Origin: Gonapodya prolifera JEL478
Taxonomy: Eukaryota > Monoblepharomycota > Monoblepharidomycetes > Monoblepharidales > Gonapodyaceae
NCBI GenBank assembly: GCA_001574975.1
Contig: KQ965747.1
Location: forward strand, 3,915 to 48,310
Length of the DNA: 44,396 bases
Direction: 5' to 3'
Part shown: in pieces, positions 9,035-19,660 of the stretch
Numbering within the stretch: position 1 is the stretch's first letter
Layout: each line of letters starts with the position of its first letter
Program-made: the position numbers and the translations under genes
Notes under the pieces: model-generated
What the model was told of the DNA's origin: nothing
Database searches by the model: none
The model's input: the letters and a program-made list of their open reading frames with translations, nothing else

Positions 9035-10640
9035 TCATAAAATAGTGCATCGACCGCAACCAGAACCTCCAGAGGAGTCACTTGGTTTCGTCGGGGCTTT
9101 GCTTGACTTTCGTAGATCTGCGAGCTCGTCCAAGGTGAGTGTGCCACCTCGATTCATTACTGCCGCGAGTTGTGCGAAAAACAAATGCCAAGCCAGTTCC
9201 GTTTCGAATGGGAACGGAATGTTCGCCTTTTCAGTGGAAGCAACACGCAGCGAAAAGGTGCTAAATTAATCCATTTTAGTTGATGCAATGTATAGAAATT
9301 GGTGTTTGAAATACTCACGTTGCCGCAAGCTTCGCACGGTAGTCTTCGAAGCACAACCCCATTTGCGTCTTATGGCGATATCCGATCTCCAGCAGCATGC
9401 GAACAACTGATCGTCGCATTTGCTTGAGCTCTGGACCGCGGTCTACTGGGGCGTATGCCTCGATGATCCTGCCCACTGCATCCGCGAATCTCTTTGCTCG
9501 ATCTTCCTCTGATAAGGTCAAGCGACTCGACAAATGACCGTCTGCCAGGAATTTAAACGTTTCCTTCGACTGAGAGTGGAGAACCTCAACGATCACCGGA
9601 AACGTTAGAAACTCAAACAATCAACGTACCCATGATTGAATAGCGCCCTCGCGCTGTCCAAGTTTGGTCCAGGACTCAAAAACAAGAGCAGCATCGTCGG
9701 CCGCCAAATCTATGGCGACCTTCTTCACGCGAACGTTCAGCTTGCTGCTGAATGTTTCAAACAGAGTGGGGAAGCCCGAAGTCGATGTTTCGTCTTTCTT
9801 GGAAAAGGATCGAGTGAAGGTCGAGCCAAGCGACTGTGCGCTCGATTGAGCACCATCAGATTGGCTTGACGGGTTCAAATTAGAGGCTGATCCGGGCACA
9901 TTGGATGGAGAAACTTCAGGTATGCCGGTGGTAGGACGTCCCAGTATAATGTTCGCACTTCGCCTCCGGCCGATAGTACCATTGATAAATGATCCTGATT
10001 CACCACCCAAGGCAGAAATACCGGATAGCCGTGCGTCCGGAAGAGACTCTCTGCGTTTGCGAGACCGAAGAGTTCCAATTACCGCATCCAAATCCTGCGG
10101 TTTCGCTCGCTCATCGATATCCTGCGGAACAAACTCGGTGATTTTGATACAATCGTCCATTTTTAGATCCATTGAACCTGCACGAGCAAGAACCTGCTGA
10201 ATTGACGTGGAGTCGACCTCGTTAGATGCGCTGGCGGGACCGAGCGTTTCACTTTGAGGGGTTTGGTTGTCTCCGGAGAATTTGCGATTATGTGGTGCAA
10301 TCCCCTCCGTTGTTGAATCCGACTGGATTGTTGGGAGAGGGGGAAGTTGTGGCATCGTTTTTTGGGACGAGTTCAGCTTGCTGCTTTCCAGTTGGCTCGT
10401 CAGCTCTTCATTGGCCTTCACCAAAAGGTCTAGTGTCCGATGTCTACCCCTCCGAGGCGTGGAGATAATTGTCGAGGGCTTCGATCGGGCTACAGTCGTC
10501 TGTGTTTCAGATTCATTGGATTCGACGATAGCCCCCTCAGCATCCGATGCGCCCGCGATTCCATCGACTGAAGTGTCGTAAGATGATTGCGCTTCGATGT
10601 TGGTGGGTGGCTCGGTTCGATCGACGCCTGCTCCATCCAT
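9035..10640 (-). CDS. Globin-like protein with long Ser-rich N-terminus and C-terminal CaaX box
   Basis: Exons 10640-9630, 9569-9319 and 9260-9035 give 495 residues in one frame. About 300 N-terminal residues are low-complexity and Ser/Thr-rich, with basic patches such as RSRKRRES and GRRRSAN that could be kinase sites. The C-terminal 150 residues look like a globin: helix A with FESW, a helix ending in LLEIGYRHKTQMGL (the His fits the proximal F8 ligand) and a final helix with ELAWHLFFAQLAAVM. The distal E7 residue does not appear to be His. The protein ends GCGRCTIL, where CTIL fits a CaaX prenylation box (final Leu favours geranylgeranylation) and the second Cys could be palmitoylated. This suggests a membrane-anchored haem protein or sensor, which is inference. 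An alternative acceptor at 9584 would add five residues. Confidence 0.62.
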
Positions 10641-10796
10641 ACCCGTCTGTCCCTCTGGCGATGATCAGGAGTGGCACAACAACCCATACGTAACTTTATT
10701 CCCCAGAATTACCCTTCATGTATCTTGCTATATAAAAACAAAAGTGTACTGTACTAGGATGCTTCAAATACTTCACATTGTTCGATGTCATCATCT

Positions 10797-12926
10797 TCAC
10801 GAAATCGCACGGAATTGGAAAGATCGGTCAGGTCGTGGTCTGACCTCCACGACACCAGAAGTCTCGGCCCAAGCGCGAAAATCGAGCATCGCCTGCTTGT
10901 ATGCTGGTTTTCTGAAGTTGTCGACCTCTGGTCCATATTGTTCCTTCATTTGGTACTGCTGCTCCCCATTGAGGTTTGCTACAGTGATTCATTGAGCGAA
11001 GGGTGGGAAAATTATTGAGAAGGGTTAGCGGGTTTAATCATTGGCTTTAGGTCCGATGATGTTTGTTGAGGTTTCAAAACGTACCAATAATCTCCTTGAA
11101 GCGAGCCCAGGAATCATTTGGAAATCCTCTGAGCATTTCTGCCATGGAGAGAAATACGGCGTGGCACACTTCGGGATCGGGATCGGCACTGTCAATGGAC
11201 CTTCAATGTTAGTTCCATTTATGGAAGTGCGCACCGACGGGACACTCACTGATAGGCCGTTTCAATCATCACCTTTGGGTGCTTGGGGGTACTCGAATAT
11301 GTTGATTTAACTCTCTTGAGAATCGGTTCATTGTCAACTGAGTAATGAGGCGAATAATCTTGCATGTAGTGAGTGTTCATTAATATTAGAAAGAGGAAGG
11401 AAACCTCCGAATCTTCACTCACCGAGATCAATTTCCCGCCGCTTATTCGAGGAAGTACCCATATCGAGAGAGTTCTTGGACGATGTTGAGGAGAGGTTGT
11501 CAGACTCGAAGACATCCCAGGCACTGCTAGGTGAGTAAAGGGTTTCGGATGACGTTCCGAATCGATCCTTCATCGGAGAGGACGTCGAGTGTGGAGAACT
11601 TGGTGATAGGAGATCGTTTATTGCCAGGCGAGCGCTGCTTTGGCGGAGATTGTGCGAGGGAATTTGGAGTGCTAGCGTGCGACCCTTGATCTTCTTGTCC
11701 TCTGACGGACCAACTTGGCTGCGTCCTTGAGGTGCGACAGGTTCCATCGATACCGCAACATCTTCAAAATCAATGGGAATGTCCATCGATACGGCGCGCA
11801 AGAGACTCTGAGAAGAAGGTGAACGGGAACTAGTAATGAGAACTTTGCTTGGGATGATCAGAAAAGGAGGCTCACTTGAGAACTCTCTTGCATCTCCGCC
11901 AGGGACGCATCAATCATATTCAGTCGTGCACGAGCGTTTCGTATCTCTTTCGCCAGTGTTTCCTTGCGTGACTTGTACTTTGCAACTTCACTCTCCATTG
12001 GTGCGACTTGTGAAAGCACGAATGCCACCTTGCGCGATTCGACGGTTCCGTGCTCGGGAATTTCTCTCTTCAAGCCGTCGAGGTCACCTCCGGACTGAGT
12101 TGTTGCGATAAAGTCGAACGTTTTGCCTGCGGTCTCTCGAGCACTTGCAAGGACTGCTCGGCCGGCCTCGTAGCGAGTGACACACTGTTGGTGTTCGGCG
12201 GACATAGAATCGAGCTCCATCTAAAGGCGCAGTATTGGTGGTCTCGTTTAGGTCTGAATACTTGGTCTAGCTCACCTGAAGACTCGTCCTTGTCTTGTCA
12301 ACCAGCGGCACGGCGAGACTAAGAACGTCCACTGTGGCAAGAACCTTGGCACCGAGTTCGCCAAACTCCTCCTGCTTTGCCGGCTCGTCCTGCATATCCA
12401 TATCACGGTGCGCAATATCGATGCTTGGTGAGTGGAGCATGGTGTTCGAGTCGTCACCTCCTGGCGTCGAATGGCGCTCTGGAAAGTCGACGCCGCCAAC
12501 GAGCCACCGCGCCATGTCACGTTTCATGTCGTCGGCCCAGTTCTGGTCAGTGATTAGGGTGCGGATGTCGTCCAAGTGAAAGCGGTCTTGCTGTATCGAC
12601 CGAAGGGCCACATATGATGGCGAGACAATCGGTCAGGCGTTTGAACGCCAACTGTCCGAAGAGGAAGCAGGCTCACCAGCATCTTCTCTTTAGATTCGAT
12701 GGCATGAGCGGGAGATGGGGGAAGTGGGCCAGCTCGTCAGTAAACGCGTCCATCACCCTCCGAAGCGGCGATGGCGGCGTCAACGTACCTTCTCTCATTC
12801 TTTAACGCATCCAACGCGTCGCATTAACCAGTTACCCACTGCTACATGTGCCAGCGAAGCGATGCGGGCTCACCTCATGGCCTGATGTTGTTCTGCGGCG
12901 ATTCCTAGCGCATCGAACCCGTTCAT
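10797..12926 (-). CDS. Coiled-coil protein of unknown function, multi-exon
   Basis: I do not recognise a family. Supported exons are 12220-11876, 11807-11423, about 11365-11250, 11188-11085 and 10978-10797, all joined in frame by good splice sites; another runs from about 12594 to 12276. The N-terminal exons (start at 12926, MNGFDALGIAAEQHQAM, then small exons around 12800-12600) are less certain. The protein has a helical, charged N-terminal half (YVDAAIAASEEKML, DMARWLVGG), a heptad-rich coiled coil (YKSRKETLAKEIRNARARL), a Ser-rich middle with SP sites (LLSPSSPHSTSSPMK) and a conserved-looking C-terminal part (HAVFLSMAEMLRGFPNDSWA, EQQYQMKEQYGP, YKQAMLDFRAWAE). A TATAAA near 13095 lies upstream of the start. 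An adaptor or tethering role is possible but not shown. Confidence 0.6.
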
Positions 12927-13149
12927 CACAAAGGCGCTTTGGGAAGGCTGGAGGTGGCTTAATCGAGTGTCTTTGTGTGATGGCAAAGTCGGCGGTCCAC
13001 CAGTGGCAGTATAGGGCAGCTGGCGTTTGATGGCGGTTGCGGGTTGTCCAGCTGGGCAGGGAGTGGTGTAGCTCCTGAAAAAGTGTAGGCTACTTTATAA
13101 ATCGAAGAACCCAACCATAAAAACTATTCATCCCAATAAAGGACAACTC

Positions 13150-14331
13150 TCAGTGCATATCGTCTTCCACAAATATCTTCACGATATCGTCGACATTCTT
13201 GTCCACCTCGAACCCCAAACTCTTGGCCCACGGTGTGTCAATATCGCCCGGCCAGGTCCCGACAATGGCCTCAATTTTCGGGTCGGGCTTCTTCTCAACG
13301 AGACTGGCGTCGCCTCCACCGACGCGAACCATTGCGTCAATTAAGTCCCTGGGTGTGGTGGACAGACCGGGCAAGGTGATTACCGACCGACGGGACCCCT
13401 GAGCGTCCACCAAGGTCTCCCTGGGAACGACACTGGCATGCACGAGCGCCTTTATGGCAGACCTGGGACTGGCGATCCAAATGAGGGTCTTTTCATCGAC
13501 GGGAAGGACGGTCTTCTGCTTGTGTTGGAGCGGTTCCCGGACGATGCCCGAGATGAAGACCGAGGCGGCTGCGTTGGGTTTTCCGGGGCGAATGGCGATA
13601 GTGGGAAGGCGGAGGATGCGGGCGTCGAGTAGCCCGCGACGGGAGAGGTCTGACAGGAGGAGCTCGCACATTGCTTTCTGGGTCGCGCAGGAGAGGGTAG
13701 GAAGAACCTCATTACCACTATGATACGACGAAAACTTCGGCGTTAGAACTTACTTCGGCTCCGTATGAAGATTGCGGCATGATATGTGAGTCCTCTGAGC
13801 AGTTCTGGTTTGATTTACAATTGGCGATCGACAAGTGTCGATTCCATGTGACAGCGAAGCATCGGCGAGTCAATTGCATTCACAGTTTCGCCAGACAGCA
13901 GTCGAATATACCTTGACGACCTCTCCTCCATACACGGCCAAACTGGAGGTGAAAACGACCACCGGCTTGATACCAAGCTCCAGACACCGCTCTGCGATAG
14001 CTCGAGTACCGTCGAAGTTGACTTGCATGCCCAAATTCCAATCTTGCTCCGCCTGGGCTGATACCACGGCCGCAAGATGATAAATGCATGTGGTGGAGCT
14101 GGTGATGACCTCGTTAAGGACCTTCGTGTCCAGAATAGAGCCCGTGCGGTAGACAATTGGTACGGTGTCATGCGAGATGGCGGTCGATGGAGGCGATGGC
14201 GGGAATGCGTCAAGGACCACGATGCGGCCGGGCAGTTGTGTGCGAGCGAGAAGAGAGAGGATGAGCTTGCGGCCGAGGAACCCGCAGCCGCCAGTTATGA
14301 GGATATCGGAGTGAACGTGAGGGCTGACCAT
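13150..14331 (-). CDS. NAD-dependent epimerase/dehydratase-family enzyme, D-erythronate dehydrogenase (DenD)-like
   Basis: Exons 14331-13921, 13792-13754 and 13677-13150 give 325 residues. The N-terminus has the Rossmann motif ITGGCGFLGRKL. Next comes YHLAAVVSAQAEQDW, the Ser-containing strand VVFTSSLAVYGG, and the catalytic SSYGAEK, an intact YxxxK formed only when the 13-codon middle exon is spliced in. The later blocks (RILRLPTIAIRPGKPN, VFISGIVREPL, LIWIASPRSA, VITLPGLSTT) match the DenD-like branch of extended SDRs, which oxidise D-erythronate or related sugar acids with NAD, or epimerise nucleotide sugars in relatives. The exact substrate cannot be read from sequence. The start codon is taken at MVSPHVHSD because the GG-x-GFLG loop then lies about 10 residues in, as usual. 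It is divergently arranged to Egt1, with about 690 bp between starts. Confidence 0.85.
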
Positions 14332-15021
14332 GTGTGTGTTGTGGGATCGAAGGAGAAGGGAGCTTGACGGGAGTTTTTTAAAAATTTCGGCGATTTTGGG
14401 ACCGAAAGTCCTATTCACCCCCCTGACATGATTGATTCCGTACCAACAACCTAGCATGAGAGGAGGGCATTTTGATTTCATTTCGCTGGAACTCACATCT
14501 CGGGGACCGCGAACTTTTGGAAATGAAATCCATGCACTACCCACACGTACCAAGGCAAGCAGCACAATTAACGCTCATAACGATTTATTAAAATGTGCGA
14601 GATTTCGGATGGGGTGCTGCAGTCGACCCGTATTCGCTCCAAGTCATTCGACTTGCTGGGGGCAATGAAGCACGAAACATCACCAAGAAGGGAAGTCGGC
14701 ACCAGCGAGTGCCCGCCATTTCAAGTCTGGCCCTACGAGAGTTTTGTTGGTGAGAGGGGAGGCAATCTTCCCAAAATGGAAAGACACAAACGACGCACCA
14801 AAAGTTTGCTAAGAATGCAAAACAAGTATTTACGAAACTTGTCTTAGCGGGGCGGAACAAGTCACGATGATGCGCTGTGTTTGCGTGGTGGGCATCTTCG
14901 CGTAAATGTTTTGTAACGGCAACATTTCAGCCGCATGGCAAGATTGAAATTGGCTTCATCCAACACAAGCAAACATCCAAACTCAACCGATACCAGAAGC
15001 AACTTCCATTCTCGACGCATC
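14332..15021. promoter_or_regulatory. Divergent intergenic region between the DenD-like gene and Egt1
   Basis: About 690 bp separate the two start codons. Open frames in it (14432-14668, 14588-14860) lack any recognisable feature. The region should contain both promoters, but I see no clear TATA box or shared operator. An in-frame ATG at 14935 could extend Egt1 by 29 residues. Confidence 0.45.
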
Positions 15022-18000
15022 ATGTCGCCAGTCGCTCTTCATCCCGTCGACAACTCGAATTCGCCTGCTTCCAACCCTCAGCAACCAGGCTTCCCCACAA
15101 AGGATTTTCCATCGCATCACTCGCAGACAAGGGTCCTGGACATCCGCGGATTCTCTATTTCGAACGCCCCTTCCTTTCCTCTCGAATATCTTCCCCTGGA
15201 CGGTCCCCTGTCACACGATCCCAAGTCTGAGTCTGAGTCGCAGGACGTTTCTCAAAGGGAACTTCGTCGAACCATCTTACGATCCCTACTCTCAAAGTCT
15301 GTGGGTCCAGTAGCGTCCGGAGAGGACGGTGCCATGGTGAGATTCGCCGTCAACGTGGTCGGGGAAGAATTGCTAACCCTCCAGCTTATCATCCCAAGTC
15401 CTTGGTACGCTCCATCCCAACTCTCATTCTTTACGACGACCCAGGTCTTGCCATCTACGATGAAATTACTGACTTGAAAGAGTACTATCTCGTCGAAGCC
15501 GAGACCGATATTCTGAAACGGCACTCGAACGAATTCGTCAGAGAACATGTTAGGGACGGCGACACGTTTATCGAGCTTGGTTGCGGGTGAGGAAAATGGA
15601 CGGCGAAATATAACTGGGGTAAAACGGGTGGTTAGCGCCGACGGAGGACTCAAAGGTGACGTTGGTGGAATACAGTCGGAAATGGCAGTTCAAGAAACGG
15701 AGACAGATCCACGCGGAAGAAAATAGTGACGGCGGCGAGACGTCATGAGGAACAGCTCCGCTCGAGCCTGGAATATGGGCACGCCAATGTGTCATGCATT
15801 CCTCCATGTCTCACATCCCTCCCGCTCGGCCAATCCTCCCCCCACAGGTCCATGCGCAAAACGCGGCACCTTCTATCCGCTCTCGTATCCTCCCGCCGCC
15901 GCGTAACTTACATCGCTGTCGACCTCGAGCCTCGCTCATTGACCGACTCCGTCCGGGACATGTCCACTGCGTTCCCCGAGATTGATGTCCAGGGCCTGCT
16001 GGGCACCTACGACGACGCGCTGGCCTATCTGAAGGCGCACCCAAGCGAGACGGGCAGAAGGTTTATATGCTGGTTCGGGTCGAGTATTGGGAACTTCACC
16101 AGGCAGGAAGCGGCAGGGTTCTTGAAGAAGTGGACCGAGGACGTGTTGGCCATGGGAGACATGTTTGTGGTTGGAGTGGACCAGCGGAATGGTGCGTTTC
16201 TCTAGTCGTCAATATTATCCCTCAACCTCCCCACCTTTCCGTAACCTCTCCCAGAGAAACGCAAAATTGAGCTCGCGTACAACGATCCCCAGGGCGTGAC
16301 GAGGCGCTTCATCATGAACGGTCTCAAGCACGTCAACAGGATTCTCGGAAGCGAGGTGTTTGAACAGGACAAGTGGGTCTATGAGGCGCGTTACAATGAG
16401 GTGGGTAGAAATCTGGGGTATTGCGGCGAAAGTTCTTGGCGTTGCGGGTTACCAACCACCGATACATGTCCGCCTTTTAGGTTGTCGGCCGCCACGAAGC
16501 CTACTACCGCTCACTCATTTCCCAAACGCTCGTCGTTCCTCCCTTCCACCGTGGCACTAGCGCTCCCACATCGGACTCGGACTCCGACAGCGTCAGTGTC
16601 AGCGACACCGCCGTCGGGGAGACTTCGAGCGTCGACGACGAGTGGGTGACGATGGACGGCAAGCTGGAGATCCGGGTCGAGAAGGACGAGTTGGTGCATG
16701 TAGAGTTCAGCTACAAGTACGATGTTGGGGAAGTGGAGCAGCTTGTTGCAAGGAGCGGGTTGGGAATCGTACGTGTCTGCGACTCGTCCTCGTCTCAATT
16801 CCTTTCGAACCCTAATTCTCTCCCCGATACTACAACCCCCCAGACAACGCGTTACACCGACTCACTCCACCAATACAACCTCTTCCTCTTCCACCGCCCA
16901 CCTTTCTCCTTCTCTCTTTCCCCATCGTCTCTCCCCCGTGACGCTCCCCCAACAAAGGCCGAGTGGATTGAGCTCTGGAAGGCATGGGACTGTGTGACGA
17001 CGGGTATGATTGGGAAAGATATGGCGATGGAGAAGCCGATTGCGTTGAGGCATCCGTTTTTGTTTTATATGGGGCATATGTGGGTGTGATGGGTGGTCTT
17101 TTTTGGTGGAGGGATTGCTGATCAGTTCGCGGCGTCATCAATTCCACCATTCACAGACCTGGCTTCATGGATATCCAACTCTCTCGAGAGCTGAGAGCTT
17201 CTCTCACTGAGCCCGAATGGTATTCTGAGATCTTTGAGCGGGGAATTGGTAAGTTCTTAAAGTATCGTCTGGTGGGGAAAGCCCACTCCCTAACGTTCGT
17301 ACACACCGGTCCCTAGACCCTGATATGGAAGACCCCAACAAATGCCACGCCCACTCTCGAGTGCCAGACCAATGGCCGCCCATCGCTGACATTATGACAT
17401 ACCGCAACCGCTGCCGAGACCGACTTCTTTCACTCCTGGATGCCCACGACATGGCCCCCGTCGTTCTCCCAGATTCTGACGGCGCAGACGTGGCTCCTAG
17501 CTACCCCTCGTCCGTTACCAGTAACGCTGGTGATTCGCCGAAGCTGGCTCCCACAGAGCAGCGCCCTGCGTGTCCACAGGGACTGGCGAGAGTTATGTGG
17601 TTGGCGTTTGAGCATGAGGTCATGCATTTGGAAACCATATTATGTGAGTTCGTTTTCATCAAAGCGATGATTTACGAATTGCGGTTTTCCAACCTGGCCT
17701 TCCTACAAGACATGCTCCTTCAATCACCGAACATCCGCCACCCACCCACCATCGACCGTCCTAACTTCCCTGTACTTCCTCTTCAGCTTCCAACTGCATC
17801 CCCGGTTATCTCCTTCCCCGCCTCGACGACTACTCTGGGCACGCAAGGGTCGGCTTCCGACAATGTTGTTGGGTGGGACAACGAGTTTCCCGAAGCGCAA
17901 GTGCGCGTGCCGGCATTCGATATCCAGGCACGACCCGTCACGAACATTGAATACCGTAATTTCCTCGACGCGACTTGCGGATGGGACCGCGAGGAGCTGG

Positions 18001-18716
18001 TTCCTGCATCCTGGCACATCACTCGCGTTGGCCCCGACCGCGTGATTCGTATCAAAACTGGTTTTGGATTGGTCGACCTTACCACGGAAGCCCAGTACTG
18101 GCCTGCGTTCACGTCGGCAGCCATGGGTGAGGCGTACGCGGCTTGGGTCGGCGGTGGGTGGAGGTTGCCAACTGAAGCGGAGGTGACGCTGTGTTTGAGG
18201 AAGGAGCATCCTGAGGGTTCGTCGATGGAGAAGTACAACGTTGGGTTCGCAAAGTGGGTGTCTTTGGGGTAGTATCTCGGCCGATTCGGACTTACGTGTG
18301 AACTTTTCCACTTTTCCACTTTTCCAGATGGCACCCAGCTCCTGTTACTTCCGAATCAGCTACACCCTCTTCCTCTGGAAACCACGTGGAACACCTACTC
18401 TCGTCTGGTTGGGAGCTCACATCGACGATCTTCGAGGGTCTTCCCGGGTTCACCCCAGACCCACGATACGCCGGTTACTCTGCGGACTTCTTTGATGGCA
18501 AGCATAATGTGGTGTTGGGGGCGAGCTGGGCAACTCACCCAAGGATTGCCGGGAGAAGGAGCTTCAGGAATTGGTATCAGGTGGGTGTCGGACACGGTTG
18601 AAAATACGTTTGCATCTGAAGAGAATTGCTAACTGTGCACCCGACAGGCTGGTTACCCGTTCGTGTTCTCGAAGTTCCGGCTCGCCCGCACAGTTGTAGC
18701 CGAAGGACAGCGGTAA
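15022..18716 (+). CDS. egt1: Ergothioneine biosynthesis protein Egt1 (histidine trimethyltransferase fused to hercynylcysteine sulfoxide synthase)
   Basis: One protein trimethylates histidine to hercynine and then, with iron and O2, joins it to cysteine as the sulfoxide precursor of the antioxidant ergothioneine. Exons: 15022-15336, 15399-15586, 15848-16191, 16255-16400, 16481-16768, 16844-17079, 17157-17248, 17317-17643, 17710-18253, 18328-18580 and 18648-18716, about 933 residues. The methyltransferase has PTLILYDDPG, FIELGCGS (SAM loop, split by a 261-nt intron) and RFICWFGSSIGNFT. The DinB-like part has YMGHIPGFMDI (split by an intron) and FEHEVMHLET, giving the His and HxxxH iron ligands. 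The FGE-sulfatase-like part has ARPVTNIEYRNFL, GGWRLPTEAE and the C-terminal YPFVFSKFRLAR. All three catalytic modules look intact. The first intron is ambiguous: acceptor 15385 with a weak donor at 15329 also keeps the frame. An Asp/Ser insert (SDSDSDSVSVSD) is unusual. Confidence 0.93.
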
Positions 18717-19660
18717 TCGCCTCCGCGGTCATCCGGTCAGAAAAAGCACGAAAAAGGCAATGTAGAACGAGCACATCCTGCTTTGAGCTTCCGTCTTAGG
18801 ATCGTTTTGAGTCAATGTAGCACGTGCCGAAAATAGTGTTCTTTTTTCTTTCGGAGTTTTCCATGACAGGGCTGCAAACATGTGAATCCAATAAAACGTC
18901 TAGGTACTACTAGGACTGAGACAAAGACATAGATATCTTGCGGTTTTCAAGTGAGTTACTTCTATCACGATAGTCGCACTGACGGCCGTGCACGGAATAA
19001 AGAACAAATACACGCTCCTCAAACTGGCCTTGTATTTACGCTCCCAACACGGCGTCAAGCATTGTCGGCACTGACCACCTGGGGTAACCATGACTCCAAG
19101 CTCGTCTTTTTCTTTTTGGACTCACACCGACAGCACTCTTCAAAATTACAGTACAGCCAACACGTACTTTATAAAAAAGCTATTACTGCTCTCTATGAAC
19201 ATTGCGTACCCCCGTCTTGCACCGCCGACGACTCCAACAAAAAATACATAACGGCTGACTTATCCGTCCGGGCCCACTGGCTGCTCGTATGTATCGCACC
19301 GACCTCAAGAAGCAAAATACTCTACGCATAAGATTTTGCATAACCATGCGTCCGTTTTCAAAGCTCAAACACCTTCCGCACCGATCGATATTCGGCTGTC
19401 GCGCCGACAACACATCTTAATGACTCTCGTTCATTCCGGCCGTACTGACTAGCAGTGCGTTCCGACCCAATGCCACGCCGTTTTTTGCTTTCCTTGATTT
19501 CACTCCGCCCACGTCCCGTGCCGTCCTTGATCCCAAGTCACACAAGCCCGCAGTCCCCCTTTGTTATCCACCAGTCGATCTACCGCTAACCCTATCGCCA
19601 CATCCCAGGTATAAATTGCCATCTTCAAGTTTTGTAGCGATCCGTTTCTTGTTGCCCCAC
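18717..19660. other. Intergenic stretch between Egt1 and the coiled-coil/SH3 gene
   Basis: The two genes converge here. Open frames such as 18951-19331 and 19500-19904 have no motif and overlap out of frame with the SH3 gene or with nothing. AATAAA at 18890 could serve Egt1 polyadenylation. I see nothing else. Confidence 0.5.

Noticed and set aside
13021-13100. Coding extension of the unknown coiled-coil gene up to 13074
   Set aside because: The frame is open, but a TATA-like box near 13095 and the ATG at 12926 suggest it is 5' leader.
14332-14565. N-terminal extension of the DenD-like gene to 14565
   Set aside because: The Rossmann motif would lie far inside; the ATG at 14331 gives the usual spacing.
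14588-14860. Minus-strand 90-residue ORF upstream of Egt1
   Set aside because: No motif and located in the expected divergent promoter region.
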